Positions 37,511 to 51,000 are shown, numbered from the stretch's first letter. The stretch: DNA of 64,000 nucleotides from Hoplostethus atlanticus (GCA_034670405.1 JAXDDX010000059.1:598001-662000), one strand, 5' to 3'. Program-made: numbers and translations. Notes: generated by a model not told the origin, from the letters alone.

Positions 37511-38902
37511 CAGCAGGTTTGGGAACCCTTTTGAATTACCTGCATTCCTGTATGAATGGCCACTAAAATAATGTCATCTAAGTCATAAAAGTAGATAAAC
37601 ACAATGTGATTTAACACACAGAGATTTAGTGACTGGTGGAAGCTCCTCAAACAAATGTTTCCTGTAGTTGCTCTGCAGACCTGCACAACGGTTAGGAGGT
37701 ATTTTACACCATTCCTCCTTTCAGAACTGTTTCAATTCATGTTTGAGGTGTCTTGCATGAGCGGCTTGCTTCAGGTCACGCCACAACATCTCAACAGGGT
37801 TAAGGTCAGGACTCTGACTTCGCCGCTCCAAAGCGCTAATTTTCCGAACCGTTCTGTCGTAGATTTGCTTTTGTGTTTGGTGTCATCGTCACGCTGCATG
37901 ACCCGACCTCTGTTAAGCTTCAGATCACGGACCGTTACCCTGATACTCTCCTGTTGAATTTCCTGATACAATTTGGAATTCATTGATCCCTGAATGATGG
38001 CAATCCTTCCAGGCCCTGAGGCAGCAGAGCAGACCCACACCACGATGCTCCCTACACCATGCTTGATGTTTGGGATGAGGTTTGGCTGTTGATATGCAGT
38101 GTTTTTTTCTCCTCCAAACATATCGTTGTGCCCTTTTGCCAAACAGTTCAATTTTTGTCTCATCTGTCCACACTAACATTGTTCCAGCAGCAGTTTTTTT
38201 TGCAGTATCCTCCCATGAACACCACTCTTGTTTAGTATTTTTCTTTTTGTGGCCTTGTGGAAGTTCAAGAGATCCCTGCGGATTCGTAGCGGAGGGTTCT
38301 TTGTCACCTCCTTGACCATTATGTGGCGTGCTCTTGCTGTGCTGTGCTCTTTCTGACACCCACTCCTAGGGAGAGTAGAAATGGCACTGCATTTTCTCCA
38401 TTTGTATACAAACTGTTGACTGTAGACTGATGGGGGCCCAAGCCTTTGGAAATGCTCTTGTAGCCTTTTCCAGCCTCACGAGCCTCAACAAGCGGAGGTC
38501 TTCTGAAATGTATTTTGACCAGGGCATATTCCACTTCAACACTTTCCACTTCTGTTTTTTGGAGATCAGACTCTGTTGGTAATCAAACTTTGTTGGGGTG
38601 TATATATGACAGGACACCTCTAACCTTGAATGTCATCTCATGCATCACCTGACATCACTTACCCCCTTTCATAGAAGTCATTATCCTCGAGGTTCACATA
38701 CTTGTTCCAGTTTAGGCTGTCAATGTTTGAACAATATGTCCAATACTACTTTTTGTGTGTGTTATTTGTTAAATCCCATTGTGTTTATCTATCGTTATGA
38801 TGTCATGAGAATCAGATATGATATGATAGGTTAGGATCAGATCTTTTTTAGGAGCCATTTATGCAGCAATGCAGGCAATTCAAAACTTTGTCTGGCAGCT
38901 GT
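37511..38902 (-). mobile_element. Degenerate Tc1/mariner DNA transposon (Passport-like)
   Basis: A 1.39 kb element lies on the minus strand. Its long terminal inverted repeats (about 37511-37620 and 38755-38902) share the core CATTGTGTTTATCTA and the outer string AATGCAGG.AATTCAAAA. The transposase is a pseudogene. Reading from 38550 downwards, the N-terminal helix-turn-helix part is recognisable around EAGKGYKSISK. A middle part shows the first catalytic Asp in VWTDETKIELFG, then RYVWRRKKH, PKHQAW and the second Asp region MQRDDDTKHKSKSTTE. The segment with SPDLNPVEMLW, which carries the last acidic residue, survives in a different frame, followed by a C-terminal tail with an in-frame stop. 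The linker before VWTDETK is shortened relative to intact Tc1 proteins. Frameshifts separate these parts, so the element cannot make an active enzyme. Confidence 0.88.
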
Positions 38903-39639
38903 CGCTAGCTTGTGCAACTATGCAACTACACAGCAGATGCAACTATGAATGGGATGCTCGTAACCTAAACACCTCCAGTATCTCAATTTGAGGGAGTAAA
39001 AGAGAAGCGGACTGTGACGAATTGACAGACTGACTGGCTGATTGACTGATCGACTCAGTCAAGTATTCAGAACGAGTGACAGTGTTACGAAGCAGCAGCT
39101 CCACGGATCAGATGTGAGTACTGTCGGTTTGGGACTGGGTATGATGACAACAAGTGGCCCAAACAGCTGCCTTGCCATGCTCATGCCTCGACATATTTCA
39201 TCTCCCCTGCTAAGAAACAGTGAGTGTCCATGAAGGGCTACGTGGGATTAAATGCTGGAGAGATGATTGTTTTTCCACTAGCAACTTGGCAATGTGATAC
39301 ATATTTTTCTTCCATTTCTTCTTCATCTTGAGGTGAAGATTAGAACTAGTGAATGAGAGAATGATCACCATTATTTTATGTTGTAAGGGAATTGAAATGA
39401 CAATTATATTGCTGCAGTAGCACATGTCTCCTGCTCTCCCACAGTTGCATCTTATTGTGAAGAACACTTTAATCCAAATGTCAGAAGCAAATGGAATGAA
39501 TGAAAGAAGGTATGAAGGGCATGCAGAGTGTGATTTTCACCCCAGGTAGTAGGGTGAGACCCACTGGAGGTGATATGTCTTTCCTGAAGTCATCATAACA
39601 GCATGCAGGGCAGAGCGTGCCTCTGATCTCATAGGCTGT

Positions 39640-39735
39640 TTGGTGGATGACAGTACCACGATTGCATACATTTCCAGCATGGATAATCCCAGTGGGAATC
39701 AAACCCCTAACCCTGGTGGTGTGAAGCTTGCATGT
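39640..39735 (-). repeat. Possible tRNA-derived SINE remnant
   Basis: Read on the minus strand, GGGGTTTGATTCCCACTGGG contains a B-box-like GGTTTGATTCCC. It is followed by GGAAATGTATGCAATCGTGG, which resembles the segment after the tRNA head in V-SINE copies. No A box is recognisable upstream. Boundaries are uncertain. Confidence 0.35.
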
Positions 39736-41508
39736 GGGGCGTGTAGGCATGCCCATTTTACTCAGTAGTTAGCCTGGTTCAGAAATTATTTCCTACAGTT
39801 TTCCCAAGAACAGGCGTGTGCTTGAGTGCAACTTAACTAGCAGATTACAGCTCGGTGCTTGTTACCTGCAGCAGAGGAGGATGAAGCTCCCAGGTTAGAC
39901 AACGTTGAGAATCTAAGATCTTCAAGCTTTTTTATGCTATTTTTCTGTCAACCCATCCACGGTATGGTTGGAGAAGACGAGCTCACACCCTGCTGATAGC
40001 CCAGCTACTCTCCCAGCCACGCTGCTGGATCTCTACATGCTGTGAATGGATCTCCCCTCTTTTTATCACATGCATCACCTCATGTTCTAGCACCATCCAT
40101 CTTTCATGTTAGTCTCAGGTTTCATTTCAGCACTTGATGCAGACTGATGCACTGATCAGTTTTCTTTCACTCATTGTAATCTTGCCTTTTGTTGCCTTTT
40201 GCATTTTTTTCAACGTCGCACTTGGTGTGCTCTGAGTTGCAAAAGCAAGAGGCGCCTTGAAGGGCATAAACAGAGAAGTTGCTGATCTCAGGGTGGCGAG
40301 GACCCTTGCTGTGCACTAAGCAGAAGATTTGCCTGTAATTTAGTTGTCCAGAAAAAAGCTACACCGTGTTCCAGCCCACCAGTTAACACCAGGATGTCTT
40401 CTCCTGTTCCTGTTCATGGATACCGCGTTTACAATGAACCAACTTTTACAGGATATTACGGGGGTAAATCCGTGGAATTGAATGTGTTACATCTGAAAAT
40501 CGGATTATGTATGCATTGTGGTAGCCGATGTTGTCGTGTGTATATTGAAACAAAGACTGTGCTGCTTTCGTAAGAAGTCCTATAAAGCCATTGAGAAGAC
40601 TCACCGCATCACTTCATCGTACCTCCAGAAGTCAGACCCTTCACTCTCACAACATCCCCTATGCTATATTCTGTATATACTATATATACTGTAACACTGC
40701 CTTTTGTTTTTGAAGATAGTTTATATTTCATTTTATTTTACACAATGGTCTGGGAGAAATCTCAGTTTTAATTATCTCCTCTGCCTCTCCGCTCGGTGCC
40801 AGATGGTTCTCAGACTTTGTGTCAGCCATTCAAATTGTTAAACGTCGGCACCTCGTTGGGTATTATTCCCTACCTCTGCTGTGATTGATGGGAAAAAAAT
40901 AGCCCTTTTAATCCTGCTTTTTTCTTCACACCCTGTCATGATTTATAGCACACGACTCACGCATTTACGTAGCGGCGTGTGCCTCTCACAAACGGGTGAT
41001 CTGGGGGTGTGAGCACCTCGGAGACTTTCTGTTTGTGCAAATAGGCAGTAATGAAGGTAGCAAAACGTGGATCCAACAGATTTGAAAACACAAAGAAGCG
41101 GTTTGTTAGAGCCTTGTGTTTGGCGACAAGCACATCCATCAAAGAGGAACACCTGGTGCTTATAGTATACAACAGGCAGATCCACACCCTCCAAATATGG
41201 GAGGATCAAGTTTTATAAGGGTAAGACCAGTTGATATGCCTGGAACGACGGTGTAGATCGGCTTTCTGTTCTCCACGGATAACACAGAAACACATCTGTA
41301 CGTGCTTTCATACCGTGTGATTTAATACCTTCCTCAGATAGCTGTCAGATCAACTCTTAGATCAGAATTGAATGATCGTATGGTTTCAGCGAGGCGGCAT
41401 GATCAAATACTTTCTACCTCTACGTTGTGATCTTCTTGTATACACCCACACTGACACCATACGGGTTTTCTCTCCGGCAAGCCTTGCTGCTGCTCCAAAC
41501 AATACAAA

Positions 41509-41527
41509 GGGGGGGGGGGGGGGGGGG
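41509..41527. repeat. G19 homopolymer
   Basis: Nineteen consecutive G after AATACAAA. Run length may be affected by sequencing error. Confidence 0.9.
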
Positions 41528-44506
41528 TATGCTAGGCTTTTTGAGGATGAAGGGAACCAGCGCTAAGCTAATGGTCTCATCTCCTTTGGGAGTATTATCT
41601 TCTCCACTGGAGATATGTTGGATTTCCTGCTGTCCACAATATTGTTCTGTTCTACCTTCTAGAGACAGACAGATGTTCCCTTTTATTTATGGTTATTTAT
41701 GAAGTTATTTAGAGCTGATTAGAAAGACATTTGAAAGTTTACACCCTTGAGTTCATTTCAGCAAAAGATCAGACAATACATTTTCTCATAAAAAGGAAAC
41801 TGAATGAATGAAGGTGAATGAATATCGAGGCAAGGATTTACTAAACCCGTCGTGTGTTTGATCTGATCAGTGATATTACATCTCTTCCTGATTTTGATTA
41901 AACCCCTGATGCAACCACTTGTGTCTCCGTCATAATCTGGGCATTGTTGTGCACATGACCAGCAGCACATGCCATTTGACCTCAGGGTTGTCACCCGGGT
42001 CAATCCCTGATTCATTTTAATCACTGTCTGTGTTCAATTATTGATCCGCTTTGCTCGACAACCAGACAATTAGTGAGCCGTCGATGTCTTGTCAGTCTGT
42101 GACTGTGTGTCTGCTTTATGTGCCCCCTAGAAATGATGCACATACATTTTTTCTCTTCAAAAGACAGCCTTCGGGGCAGCGCGCTCGGCTGTGGCAGCAG
42201 CAATTGATCAGCATTGTGTTTGTGTGTCGCGGCGATGTGTTGTTACTCCAGCGATCTCGCGGCTGTGACCCCCGGTCCTCCCACACTTTGACCCCCCCGC
42301 TGAGCACAACGCCAGTGCTATGAAAACACAATGCTGAATGTCTGTTGCCCTCCAGTGGAATGGACCGTCATCTTTTAGCAGGAAGCCGAGCCAAGCGCTG
42401 TTTACTGACGCTTACAGTCGAGCCTCCAGACCGGCTAGAAGGCTATTACACAACGCGGTGATATACTGTTTGGCAAGCTACTGTAACGGTTCTTTAGGTA
42501 ATTGTCGGCACAGTGATTCTCCAAGCTGATGTACATCTAAATATCTAAATAGCCGTGATCTTGTAAAAAGTGAAAAGATAGCATCTGGAAGGTTAGAGTT
42601 ATGTTACACTGATTCATGCTGATATTTCCCATTCTCTATGCCTAATAGTCATGCTGTCTGTGCACCATCTGCCTTTGTTTTCTAGTTTCCCCCCATTTAT
42701 TTGATGCTGGTGATAAAGTTCTGCTTCCCTGGCATGTTTTATCATGCTATTTGTTTCTTCTCTGCTAAGACTATATGTCACAACATCCTTCAGAAGAAAC
42801 AAAAGTGGCCGCGGAGTTCTAACATTTACCAAATGCTGCATTTGTAGAGAAACTTCTTTTTTTTTTTTTCTCCCCTTTACTTTTGTTCTCCGTCTTTTAA
42901 AGCCCCTGGAGAACACAGCCAGACTGGCATTATAAAAGATGGAGTGAATTTCAAATGAAACCTGAGACATTTGAAATGCTGATGATTTTCATTCTATGAG
43001 AAAGAACATTCTGCTCAGGACTCACTCAGGCTGGCATTTTGGCTATTTTTGTTCGTTCTCCACTTTCTTGAGAAAACGATTAACTTTGCGAACATATTTC
43101 CACCATCAATACCGTTGGCGCTAGTCCCCATCATCATAGTTTGGGCTTGTTTTTCACATTCGCTGGGATTGCTGCTACATAAATCGTTTGTTTTGTTTGA
43201 AGGCGGGAATTGGAAAAAGCACCATTTGATACGCTGCCTGCTCCAATTTGGTGTCCCTCTCCAAATTGAAACTCGAAAAGCTACAAAACCTGAAATGCCG
43301 CTCTTACTAGCCAACGGACACAAAGCAAAGATGATCCTAATGCAGACTGGGCTGTTCCTTCTGGTCTATGAGTTCAATACAAATTTATCGGGGCATGACA
43401 AATGCCAAATCACTGAACTGACTCAATAGCCTCAAAATAATTGAATGGCAGAAGATGCACCATTTTTTCCCCTCCACTCTCAGCTCGTTGTTTTCCAGAA
43501 CCATTTGCTGAGCATTTAGATCTTGAACAATGTGTCTCCCGTCGGATATGGACACTGTGAGAACGGGCTCTTGCACCGTATTTGTCTGAGGTGTCCATAA
43601 TGGGCTTTTTGGATGAGAGGATTTTCCGCTGGAGGCCTTGTCAGAGCTAATCGGATGGATGTTGCCTGTGTGTCACTGAGGCTGAGATAGATGCTGCTGT
43701 GAGCCCACCTCCGGAGCGCTGGGAGTCTCTTGCAGTATTGACAATACAAATTACATCATGTTACCCAAACCCACAGAGTGGAAAAGTCAGACATGATTTG
43801 TGGAAAATTACTTTTACCACATGATTACAAAGTTTGATAGCGTGGCGACCACGCCGCGGTAAAAGACAAATCATAAGAAATATGGACGGCTGGCTTGTCT
43901 ACAACCCCTAGAGAAGTGAACATTTACACGGGTATTGCCTGAAACGTTTTTTTCTCTGTGTTGTCTGTTTTCATAGTCATGCATTTGAGTAAATCTACAT
44001 CCCCTCACATGCCGCTCCACTAATTACAGTTGAGCTGTGTGTCACTGCAGGCGGAAATGAATCGCTACGGGCTTTTCAGCTGGAATCAGTAAATTCCCTT
44101 TTCTTCATCCCTCACTTCCACATCTTGCTCTCCCTTCGTACCGCATCAAACACCATTCACTTCTGTTTTGCAAATCACATCCAAATCACTTCATCTGTAG
44201 CATATTAGGGAGGGATGGAGGCCATCGATTTCAGAAGACGTTCCTTCTTCAGATGTCTAATCTATCTTTTCATCTTGGTCACATCACTCAAACCTTTATT
44301 TAGAAGGGGCTCACCGCGGGGGGAAGTGTCAATCCCAGTGTTTAGCACCATGGTTTGTATGATAATTGCGTGCTTGTCCTTAATCCAGTCCTGATCAATA
44401 CGCCATTGGCTTTGGCCGTTCCAGTTTAATTACATCTGGGTTTGTTGGAAGGTTGCTTCGCTACCAGCCCGGTGACCGGTGTGTCTGCCCTGTGTTTATG
44501 TTGCAG

Positions 44507-44603
44507 ATGATGAAGTTTGCCTGGGACAACTACAAGCGCTACGCCTGGGGCAAGAACGAGCTGCGGCCTCTGACAAGGAACGGACATATTGGCAACATGT
44601 TTG
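44507..44603 (+). CDS. man1c1: Internal exon of Golgi alpha-1,2-mannosidase IC (GH47)
   Basis: The 97-nt exon lies between a TTGCAG acceptor and a TTTG|GTGAGT donor. It starts in phase 0 and ends in phase 1. It encodes 32 residues beginning MMKFAWDNYKRYAWGKNELR and ending GNMF. From memory this matches human MAN1C1 (MMKFAWDNYKRYAMGKNELR...GNMF) better than MAN1A1 or MAN1A2, which read MMKHAW and differ around NELRP. The family is a calcium-dependent, type II membrane enzyme of the Golgi that removes alpha-1,2-linked mannose from Man9GlcNAc2 during N-glycan maturation. This segment is the start of the (alpha/alpha)7 barrel catalytic domain, just after the stem, and carries the conserved NELRP motif. 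The catalytic acids lie further downstream, outside the window. The residues after the KRYA motif read WGKNEL where human IC has MGKNEL; W is the MAN1A-type residue. The preceding exon was not found. Confidence 0.93.
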
Positions 44604-46609
44604 GTGAGTTGCAGAAACGCCACACCGGTCATGTGGTATGTTTTGTGTTTTATGTCTCGTGACCTTTTTTCTAGAAAGGTCTCAAGCTCAAAAGAGGTCT
44701 GAACACAGGCATCATATGAGAGACATGTTCAAGATTTCAAGTGCAAGCATCACTTATTGACAGCAGCAGCAATGAGCTGTTGATCTACCAGCCTCATTAT
44801 CTCTGTCGAGCTGATTTAAGGTTAAACAAGTCACACCTGTTTGTGTCTCCATATCTCCTCTGGCTGTCGATCATATGGGAAACCTCATAACCCTCCAGTG
44901 GTGGCACAGTCTCTAACAGTCTCTAATTGGAGGCAGATCCAGAGGGGTCCTCAGGTCCTCTGCACTGGAGCATATCAGTCAGTTCCCACACTGCCGGGCT
45001 GGAGGGAAATCCCACAGTAAAGCCCTTAATAAAAGGCGGATCAGCTCTTAATGAAGATTGGACCGGTATTGTCTGCCACACCTGACTTCCTCTTCCATCT
45101 CCTCTTCGGGGATTCAGGATTATGAAGTCGATGATGCAGAACCTCTCCACCATATTTGATCTCACTACATCTGCCATATGGCGGGGATGGAGAGGGTGGC
45201 TCTTCGTAATTCATATGTTATCTATCACATGCCAAAGCAATCAAGCTAGGATTATGTTCTCATCTACCAACAAATGAATCAGGATTGTTTCTAGACCCAA
45301 TTATAAACCTTTATGTGACAATAATGATCACATCTAGAAATGAAGTTTTATTCCAAAACAGTCAATAATCCATTTTGAAAAAATATTGTTACCTAAAGTT
45401 TGTCATTTACTATTACTTTCACAAAAATATAGAGGATCCCAAATGTAAAAAAATATATAATTTCTCATTTTTTTCTGAACACTGAGAGAAAGAGTTTAAA
45501 AATGACATTTCTCCAAGGCTAAATGCAATATCTTTATATTTCCATTACTTTTCCGACAAATATCTTCTTCTGGCTTTAAATGGAAGAATTTTTTGAATTG
45601 TACAAAATCAAATTTTCTCCACCCTATTAGTCCAAGTGTGAATGTCTCTCCTCATCCAGCGCTCTACTCAACATTTAGATGGATGTTGCTTTTACCCAGT
45701 GAGCACAATCAAAACTCTATCAAAACTAATTTCACACATTTGATTACTCACCTGCACGATAACACGGTGAGGAGGAGGAAGCTTTTAGCAGAAGGGATGG
45801 AGTGGGTTAGGAGGGAAAAAACGTTTCAAATTGATTCATTTAGTTTCATTAGTCTGATATTTTGTTGAATAAAGGTTTAGTTAGTTGAATCAGAGGCAAA
45901 CAAGTTGATAGAAATTTGTAGATCTAGTTTTACGTGAGGTAAAAAACGAAGCGTATGAGTTATGAAGGCATTGCCCACTGGCAGCGCTGTCATGCAAGGT
46001 ATTATTCTGAGTGAGAAACAACTGCTGATGGGCTTTACCGGCATCGATCTGCAGATTTGATCAATGTTATACTTCATAGTCGGTCAGTTGCAAGGATTTG
46101 TTTCGGTCAACACTTACAGCTCTCCAACGGCGTCTCAGAAAAGGGTTTGGCGTGGTTGCTTCCGGGTTCAACAGCCAGGTATTTCTAGAGTTTATTTTCT
46201 GGAATTTCGTGTTATGAATCATTTTGTAAGTGTCACTTTTTTCAAACAGTCGATGTCTCGAACAAAACTGCTATTGGGGCCAAAGGTCTCTCCAAATGCG
46301 TATAGTCTAATCCTCAGTTTCTAGTCGTTAATTGCCATCTTTATCTGTGTGGCGCAGCTACCCGTTGAGCAGTGTACCTTAATGCAGATCCAACAGATAT
46401 ACCAAACAATACAAGCTGCAACTAAGTAAGCCGTCTCCAGCGGTATCGCCGAATAATAGCTTGTTCTCCGAGAGTGGGGGAAGGGCAGCGGCGTCCTTCA
46501 ACCCAATATTGTTAATCTCATGAGCAAATATATTTCCATGCCGTGTAAAGATGGCATTGTTTTCCTCCTCTCCACCACCCCTTGTTTTCTATGCAGCGCA
46601 TTATCCATG

Positions 46610-46671
46610 AGCAGAGAGAGAAAGTGAGAGAAAGCGAGAGAGTGTGAGAGAGCGAGAGAGAGAGAGAGAGG
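46610..46671. repeat. GAGA/GTGAGA tract
   Basis: An imperfect purine-rich array of GAGAGAAA, GTGAGAG and pure GA. Confidence 0.85.
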
Positions 46672-47734
46672 GCATCATGCTAGTGAGTAAATGTCACACT
46701 GTGAAATGTGGTGGGAGAAGCCAGGTATGAAATTGGATGCTGTGTTCTTTAATTTAATCCCATGAGAAAACAGAGATGCGGCGAGATTGTATCCACCGTT
46801 AGCGTGCTTGTCAGAAGCATGTCAATATGCTGAGCGTCACCAGAACATCGTCTCAGTTTGAAGTACAGCCCCAAACCAAAGAGAGGCTGCAGTGCCTCCC
46901 TTGCTCCCTCTGTTCTCTGACATGCTCTCTATCTCTTTACTTTACTTTCCCTCACCCTCCCTCCCTTTCTCCCTTTCTCTCTTTCTACTATAACCCCTCA
47001 TTTCCCCTCTTGTCATGACCTAAGGCTGAAAATATTTCTTCTTCTTTATGTCTTAATGTCTTTATGTCTCAAGATGACTTTGACACGCTACTTATTTCTC
47101 TTCTCCTTACTCCTTTTGTCGTCTAAAATACATCCTTAGAACCGACTGAAATTCTGTTTCGCTTCGGGCCAATAGACACAGAAAACTGGGGGTATTTACT
47201 TTCAACAATGCTGCAACCTTTTAAGATTTTGTATTGCCATGTTTTGTTCTCTAACAGCGAGGAAGCAGAAATGTATGAAAAAATAAAAATGTGTGTTCAA
47301 AGAAAAAAAAAAAACGAGTTTGTTTTATAGTGTTATATACATATATCTATATTATAGAATCTTTATTATTGTTATTGCACTGTACAGAGGGTTTGTCCAT
47401 TAAAATAAGGCATCAAAATGTCACGTTTTGAGTGTTTTCTTCCTTACAAATTGTGATCTAGGCTGCAGTCATGAGAAATAATGTACCACTGGGGAAATTG
47501 TTGGTCAAGCGGGGCAGGAGAAGGAGGGTTGGGGAGCTCTGTTACGCAATAGGCCTTCACTAAGTTTCCCTCTGACGTCACCAGCCTGAGGCTCCTAGAT
47601 GTACGGTTGGTGTTATAGCCAAGTGTAAATCTAGAGGATGTCATACCTTGCACTTGGCCAGTGCTCTTCCACAGCATCAATACCCCTAACCATTAACCAT
47701 CGTTATTTTCACTGCCTTTATTTCTGTCTACTGT

Positions 47735-48025
47735 GGGACGGCTGTGGCTCCGTGGTAGAGCAGGTTGTCCACAAGGTTGGCGGTCCCATCCCCAGCTCCT
47801 CCAGTCTGCATGTCGAAGTGTCCTTGGGCGAGACACTGAACCCCAAATCGCTCCCGATGGTCAGGCCAGCACCTTGGATAGCTTGGTAGCTCACTAGCCT
47901 AAGTGTGTGTGTGAATGGGTGAATGAGAGGCATTTTATCCAAAGCACTTTACAAGCGCTTTGGATAAAATGGATAAAAATAAAAGTGCTATATAAATGCA
48001 GCCATTTACCATTTTTACCATTTTA
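47735..48025 (+). mobile_element. tRNA-derived SINE, copy 2
   Basis: Same family as 25496-25737, in + orientation within the MAN1C1 intron. The A box is TGGCTCCGTGG. The B-box region GCGGTCCCATCCCC is degenerate, and part of the head between the boxes is shortened. The body includes GAAGTGTCCTTGGGCGAGAC and CTGAACCCCAAATCGCTCC. The tail is CTATATAAATGCAGCCATTT followed by ACCATTTTTACC. TTTCTGTCT just before the head and TTACTGTCT after the tail may be the target duplication. A 14-bp perfect inverted repeat occurs in the tail region (47932-47970). Confidence 0.82.
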
Positions 48026-51000
48026 CTGTCTGCCTCTCCCTCCCCTACTTTTTGCTTTGTCTGAATTCCTCTTCTCTGTTTTCCTCTGTAAAGTCCTGCC
48101 AGCAGGCTCTTGGCCAGAGAGGGGTGCTTGTCCCATCACAGATCATTTCAGACCGAGACAGATGACGGGCAGGCGGATATTGGAGGGCGAGGGCAGCGCT
48201 AACCTCCATATCTCTTTTGAAGGAGAATGCATAGAGCAAAGGAAGAGGTGAAGAGTTTAGGAGCTCCAGTGGGAAACACTTTTTCCCCCATGTGTCGATA
48301 TGAGGAGATTCAGGAGAGTGTGGGAAAGCGATGCGAAGTCGTTCCGGGACACTTTTTAACTGTGCAAGACTTGCCAGCCAAAGCACATAAGTGCAGTGAA
48401 TTATTTTCAATGTTTGGCTCCCAGAGCTCTCTTGCCCTAGTTTTTACGATGCGGAGCATTAACTAAAAATATCAGTAGAGTAGCGATGGGTCTATATTTC
48501 CAGCGTATCTCTGAGCGAGCCTGATTGGAGCCCTAGGACAGATAGACTGGTGTTCGCTGGGTTTGAATGATGACGATGATGATGATGCTGATAACAACGT
48601 AACAGGAACAGGGGAATATCTGGGGAACCGGAAACTTATTGGCCAAGTGAAGACGTGATGCTAGAAGAAACTGGTAAGAAAGCAAGCTAGTCCAAGCCAA
48701 GACAAACAAAGCCAAGACAGCAAGAGCAGGAATGTACATTATTTTGATTGGTCTGGTTGTTATGTGTTCTTACTTAGTTGGCTGAGGTTTGCTATCTTTT
48801 TTATAATTTAATTGAATACAGCTTTTAGCATTGTTTGAAACCAACCAGCTTGTGGCCACGCTGGAAGAGCCAACGCTACAAGTTTGTGTTTATCCTTGTT
48901 TGCCTTCTGTATATCTTGCCATTCACCACCATGTAGCAGGAAACAAATCAGGTTGGACAGATTGTTTTTGTTGTTCATCTTTTTTCCACTATGGCTCTAT
49001 AAGGACGGTTGAGTTTCCTCCCATCTTGGAAGGAAGGTAAGGAGCACTCCCGTTGCGAAGGAGTCTCTGGCTCTTGGACCGTCTCCAAGAAGTGTTTCTC
49101 TCCTCTTCTTTTGTTACCAGTCTGGGAAATAGCTGGAGAAAGAGTCCCTCATGTCAACTCTGTCTCCCCATCTTGTGTCCTTGAAACCTTGGGCTTTTTT
49201 TTTTTGCAACAAAGAGGGGGAGGGAGATTAATTGGCCTCCTGTGCTATAGCCTCTTGTGAAGACGAAGGTTAGGCAGGCTCCAGGAATGACTGGCACAAA
49301 AACGTCCTCACAAACCGCCGTGGTCCCCGACACTAAATCCCCTTCTTCGTTCCTGTTTGGACTGTGATAGGAATCGCTGCACACCATGTTGCTCTTGTGA
49401 TTTTCAACAAAATGAATTTGCGAGCAATCAAAATATTGCGTTGAATCATGCAGGATCAGCAAAATGATATCTCGATCTGCCTGCCGCACATTTCAACGCG
49501 ATAGCTGTGTGGATACAAGAAAATACGGCTATAAATAAAATCCATTTTATTATCTTTGCTGTTTCTGATAGAGTGAGGGCTCTCAGCTCACATCCATTAG
49601 ACCTCTTTAGACCTCCTCCTCTGCCACTGTTATGGATTTTACGAATAGGACATGAGGAACTAATTTCCCATTGTCATTAGAGCTCTTCCTCCACTCTGAA
49701 GCGAGAACCAGTCCCAGAGCCTTAATGGCAGATTAAGATGTTCGTCCCTCTGTGAGCGACGTCATTCCCCCCATGCCTCCATATGTGGGTCACTAACTTA
49801 AGCACACAGCACATTATATACCGAGCCAACCCCGTAGCCCACCAGGTACTGGGGGACCAGGTCCATGATTGTGCCGGAGAAAAGAACATTATGTCAGTCG
49901 TCACAGCCGGTCCTCCCTCGCCCACTGAGTAGATATTGCACTCCAGAGATATTTTTATAACAGTAGCTGCCCTATGGCTGTCAAGGGGATCGGCCAGCAG
50001 GCTGCTCTTTGGCAGTTCGCTGTCCCTGTTCAAAAATTAGCAGATTTCTATACGGCACAAGACGGTTTGCAGTTTTCCCCTGACCTTTATCTTATGGCCG
50101 TTTTGTCCTTTTACGAAAAAAAATTTCCCCATTCCCCAACGAGCATCTCTTCCTTATGTTTCCCTTTCATCCCAAGAGGTGCAATTAAAGAGCGTCAGGT
50201 TGTCAGTTTTTGCTGAGATTTCTCCTGGAATGCAAATTGGGCCACTGTTGGGCGACACAGGCCGAACCCTTCACCTTTCCTCTTACGGCACGCCTGGGGG
50301 CCATTTAAAACCAGCAACGCTTATTGAAAAATCCCAAGGGCTCTTCAAAACTGCTGTAAAGTGCAGTCAGGTCCTCTTGCATGATGGGTAGAGGGGAGGC
50401 GCTGTGAACTCTTGATTTAGATTGGATCGATGTCCCAGATGATAAAGCCCCGGGCATTTATTATTTAATCCTCTGTGGCTGAAGATGGAATTGGAAAGTC
50501 AAATAAACGTTTTATAGAGCAACCGGGGTCCTGGGATCCCCTCAAACTGGTAGGGGATTCCCCCCCCCCGTCATACATCATCATTATTACTATGATCATT
50601 GTAAACAAAGCAGCGGCTGAGGTTCTCAAGACATCTGCAAAGACAGCACCTCTGAAAATGAACTCAAGAGGGAGCACGCACACATCAGGGATCTGAGTGT
50701 AAGCCGACCTTGACCACTCTCATTTCGCTCTCTTTGATTTGCGGCTCCTCCTCTTTTTTGTTATCCAGGGAACGTTTTTTATTAAAAGCATTCAACTGGG
50801 AACTGCTCTCCCTAACAATTGCCTTGCTCTCTCCTCCACCCCCACATTAAAAGGAGCGTACAGTCTTCTCCCTCCCTTGCAATTACGTCCCAGAGTGCCT
50901 GGTGCCTGGTCGAGGAGGGAGCACTGTTGTAGGGGAGGGGAGTGGGGGGGAGGGGGAGGCAACCACCCTCATCATTGGGGTTAAACAAAGAGCTTTGCAA

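Larger units (their letters stand above)
38903..44506. other. Noncoding sequence upstream of the MAN1C1 exon
   Basis: It contains a possible SINE remnant (39640-39735) and a G19 run. Otherwise it is unique sequence. I searched for an exon ending in a stem-type KIKE peptide with a phase-0 donor and did not find one here. Confidence 0.5.
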
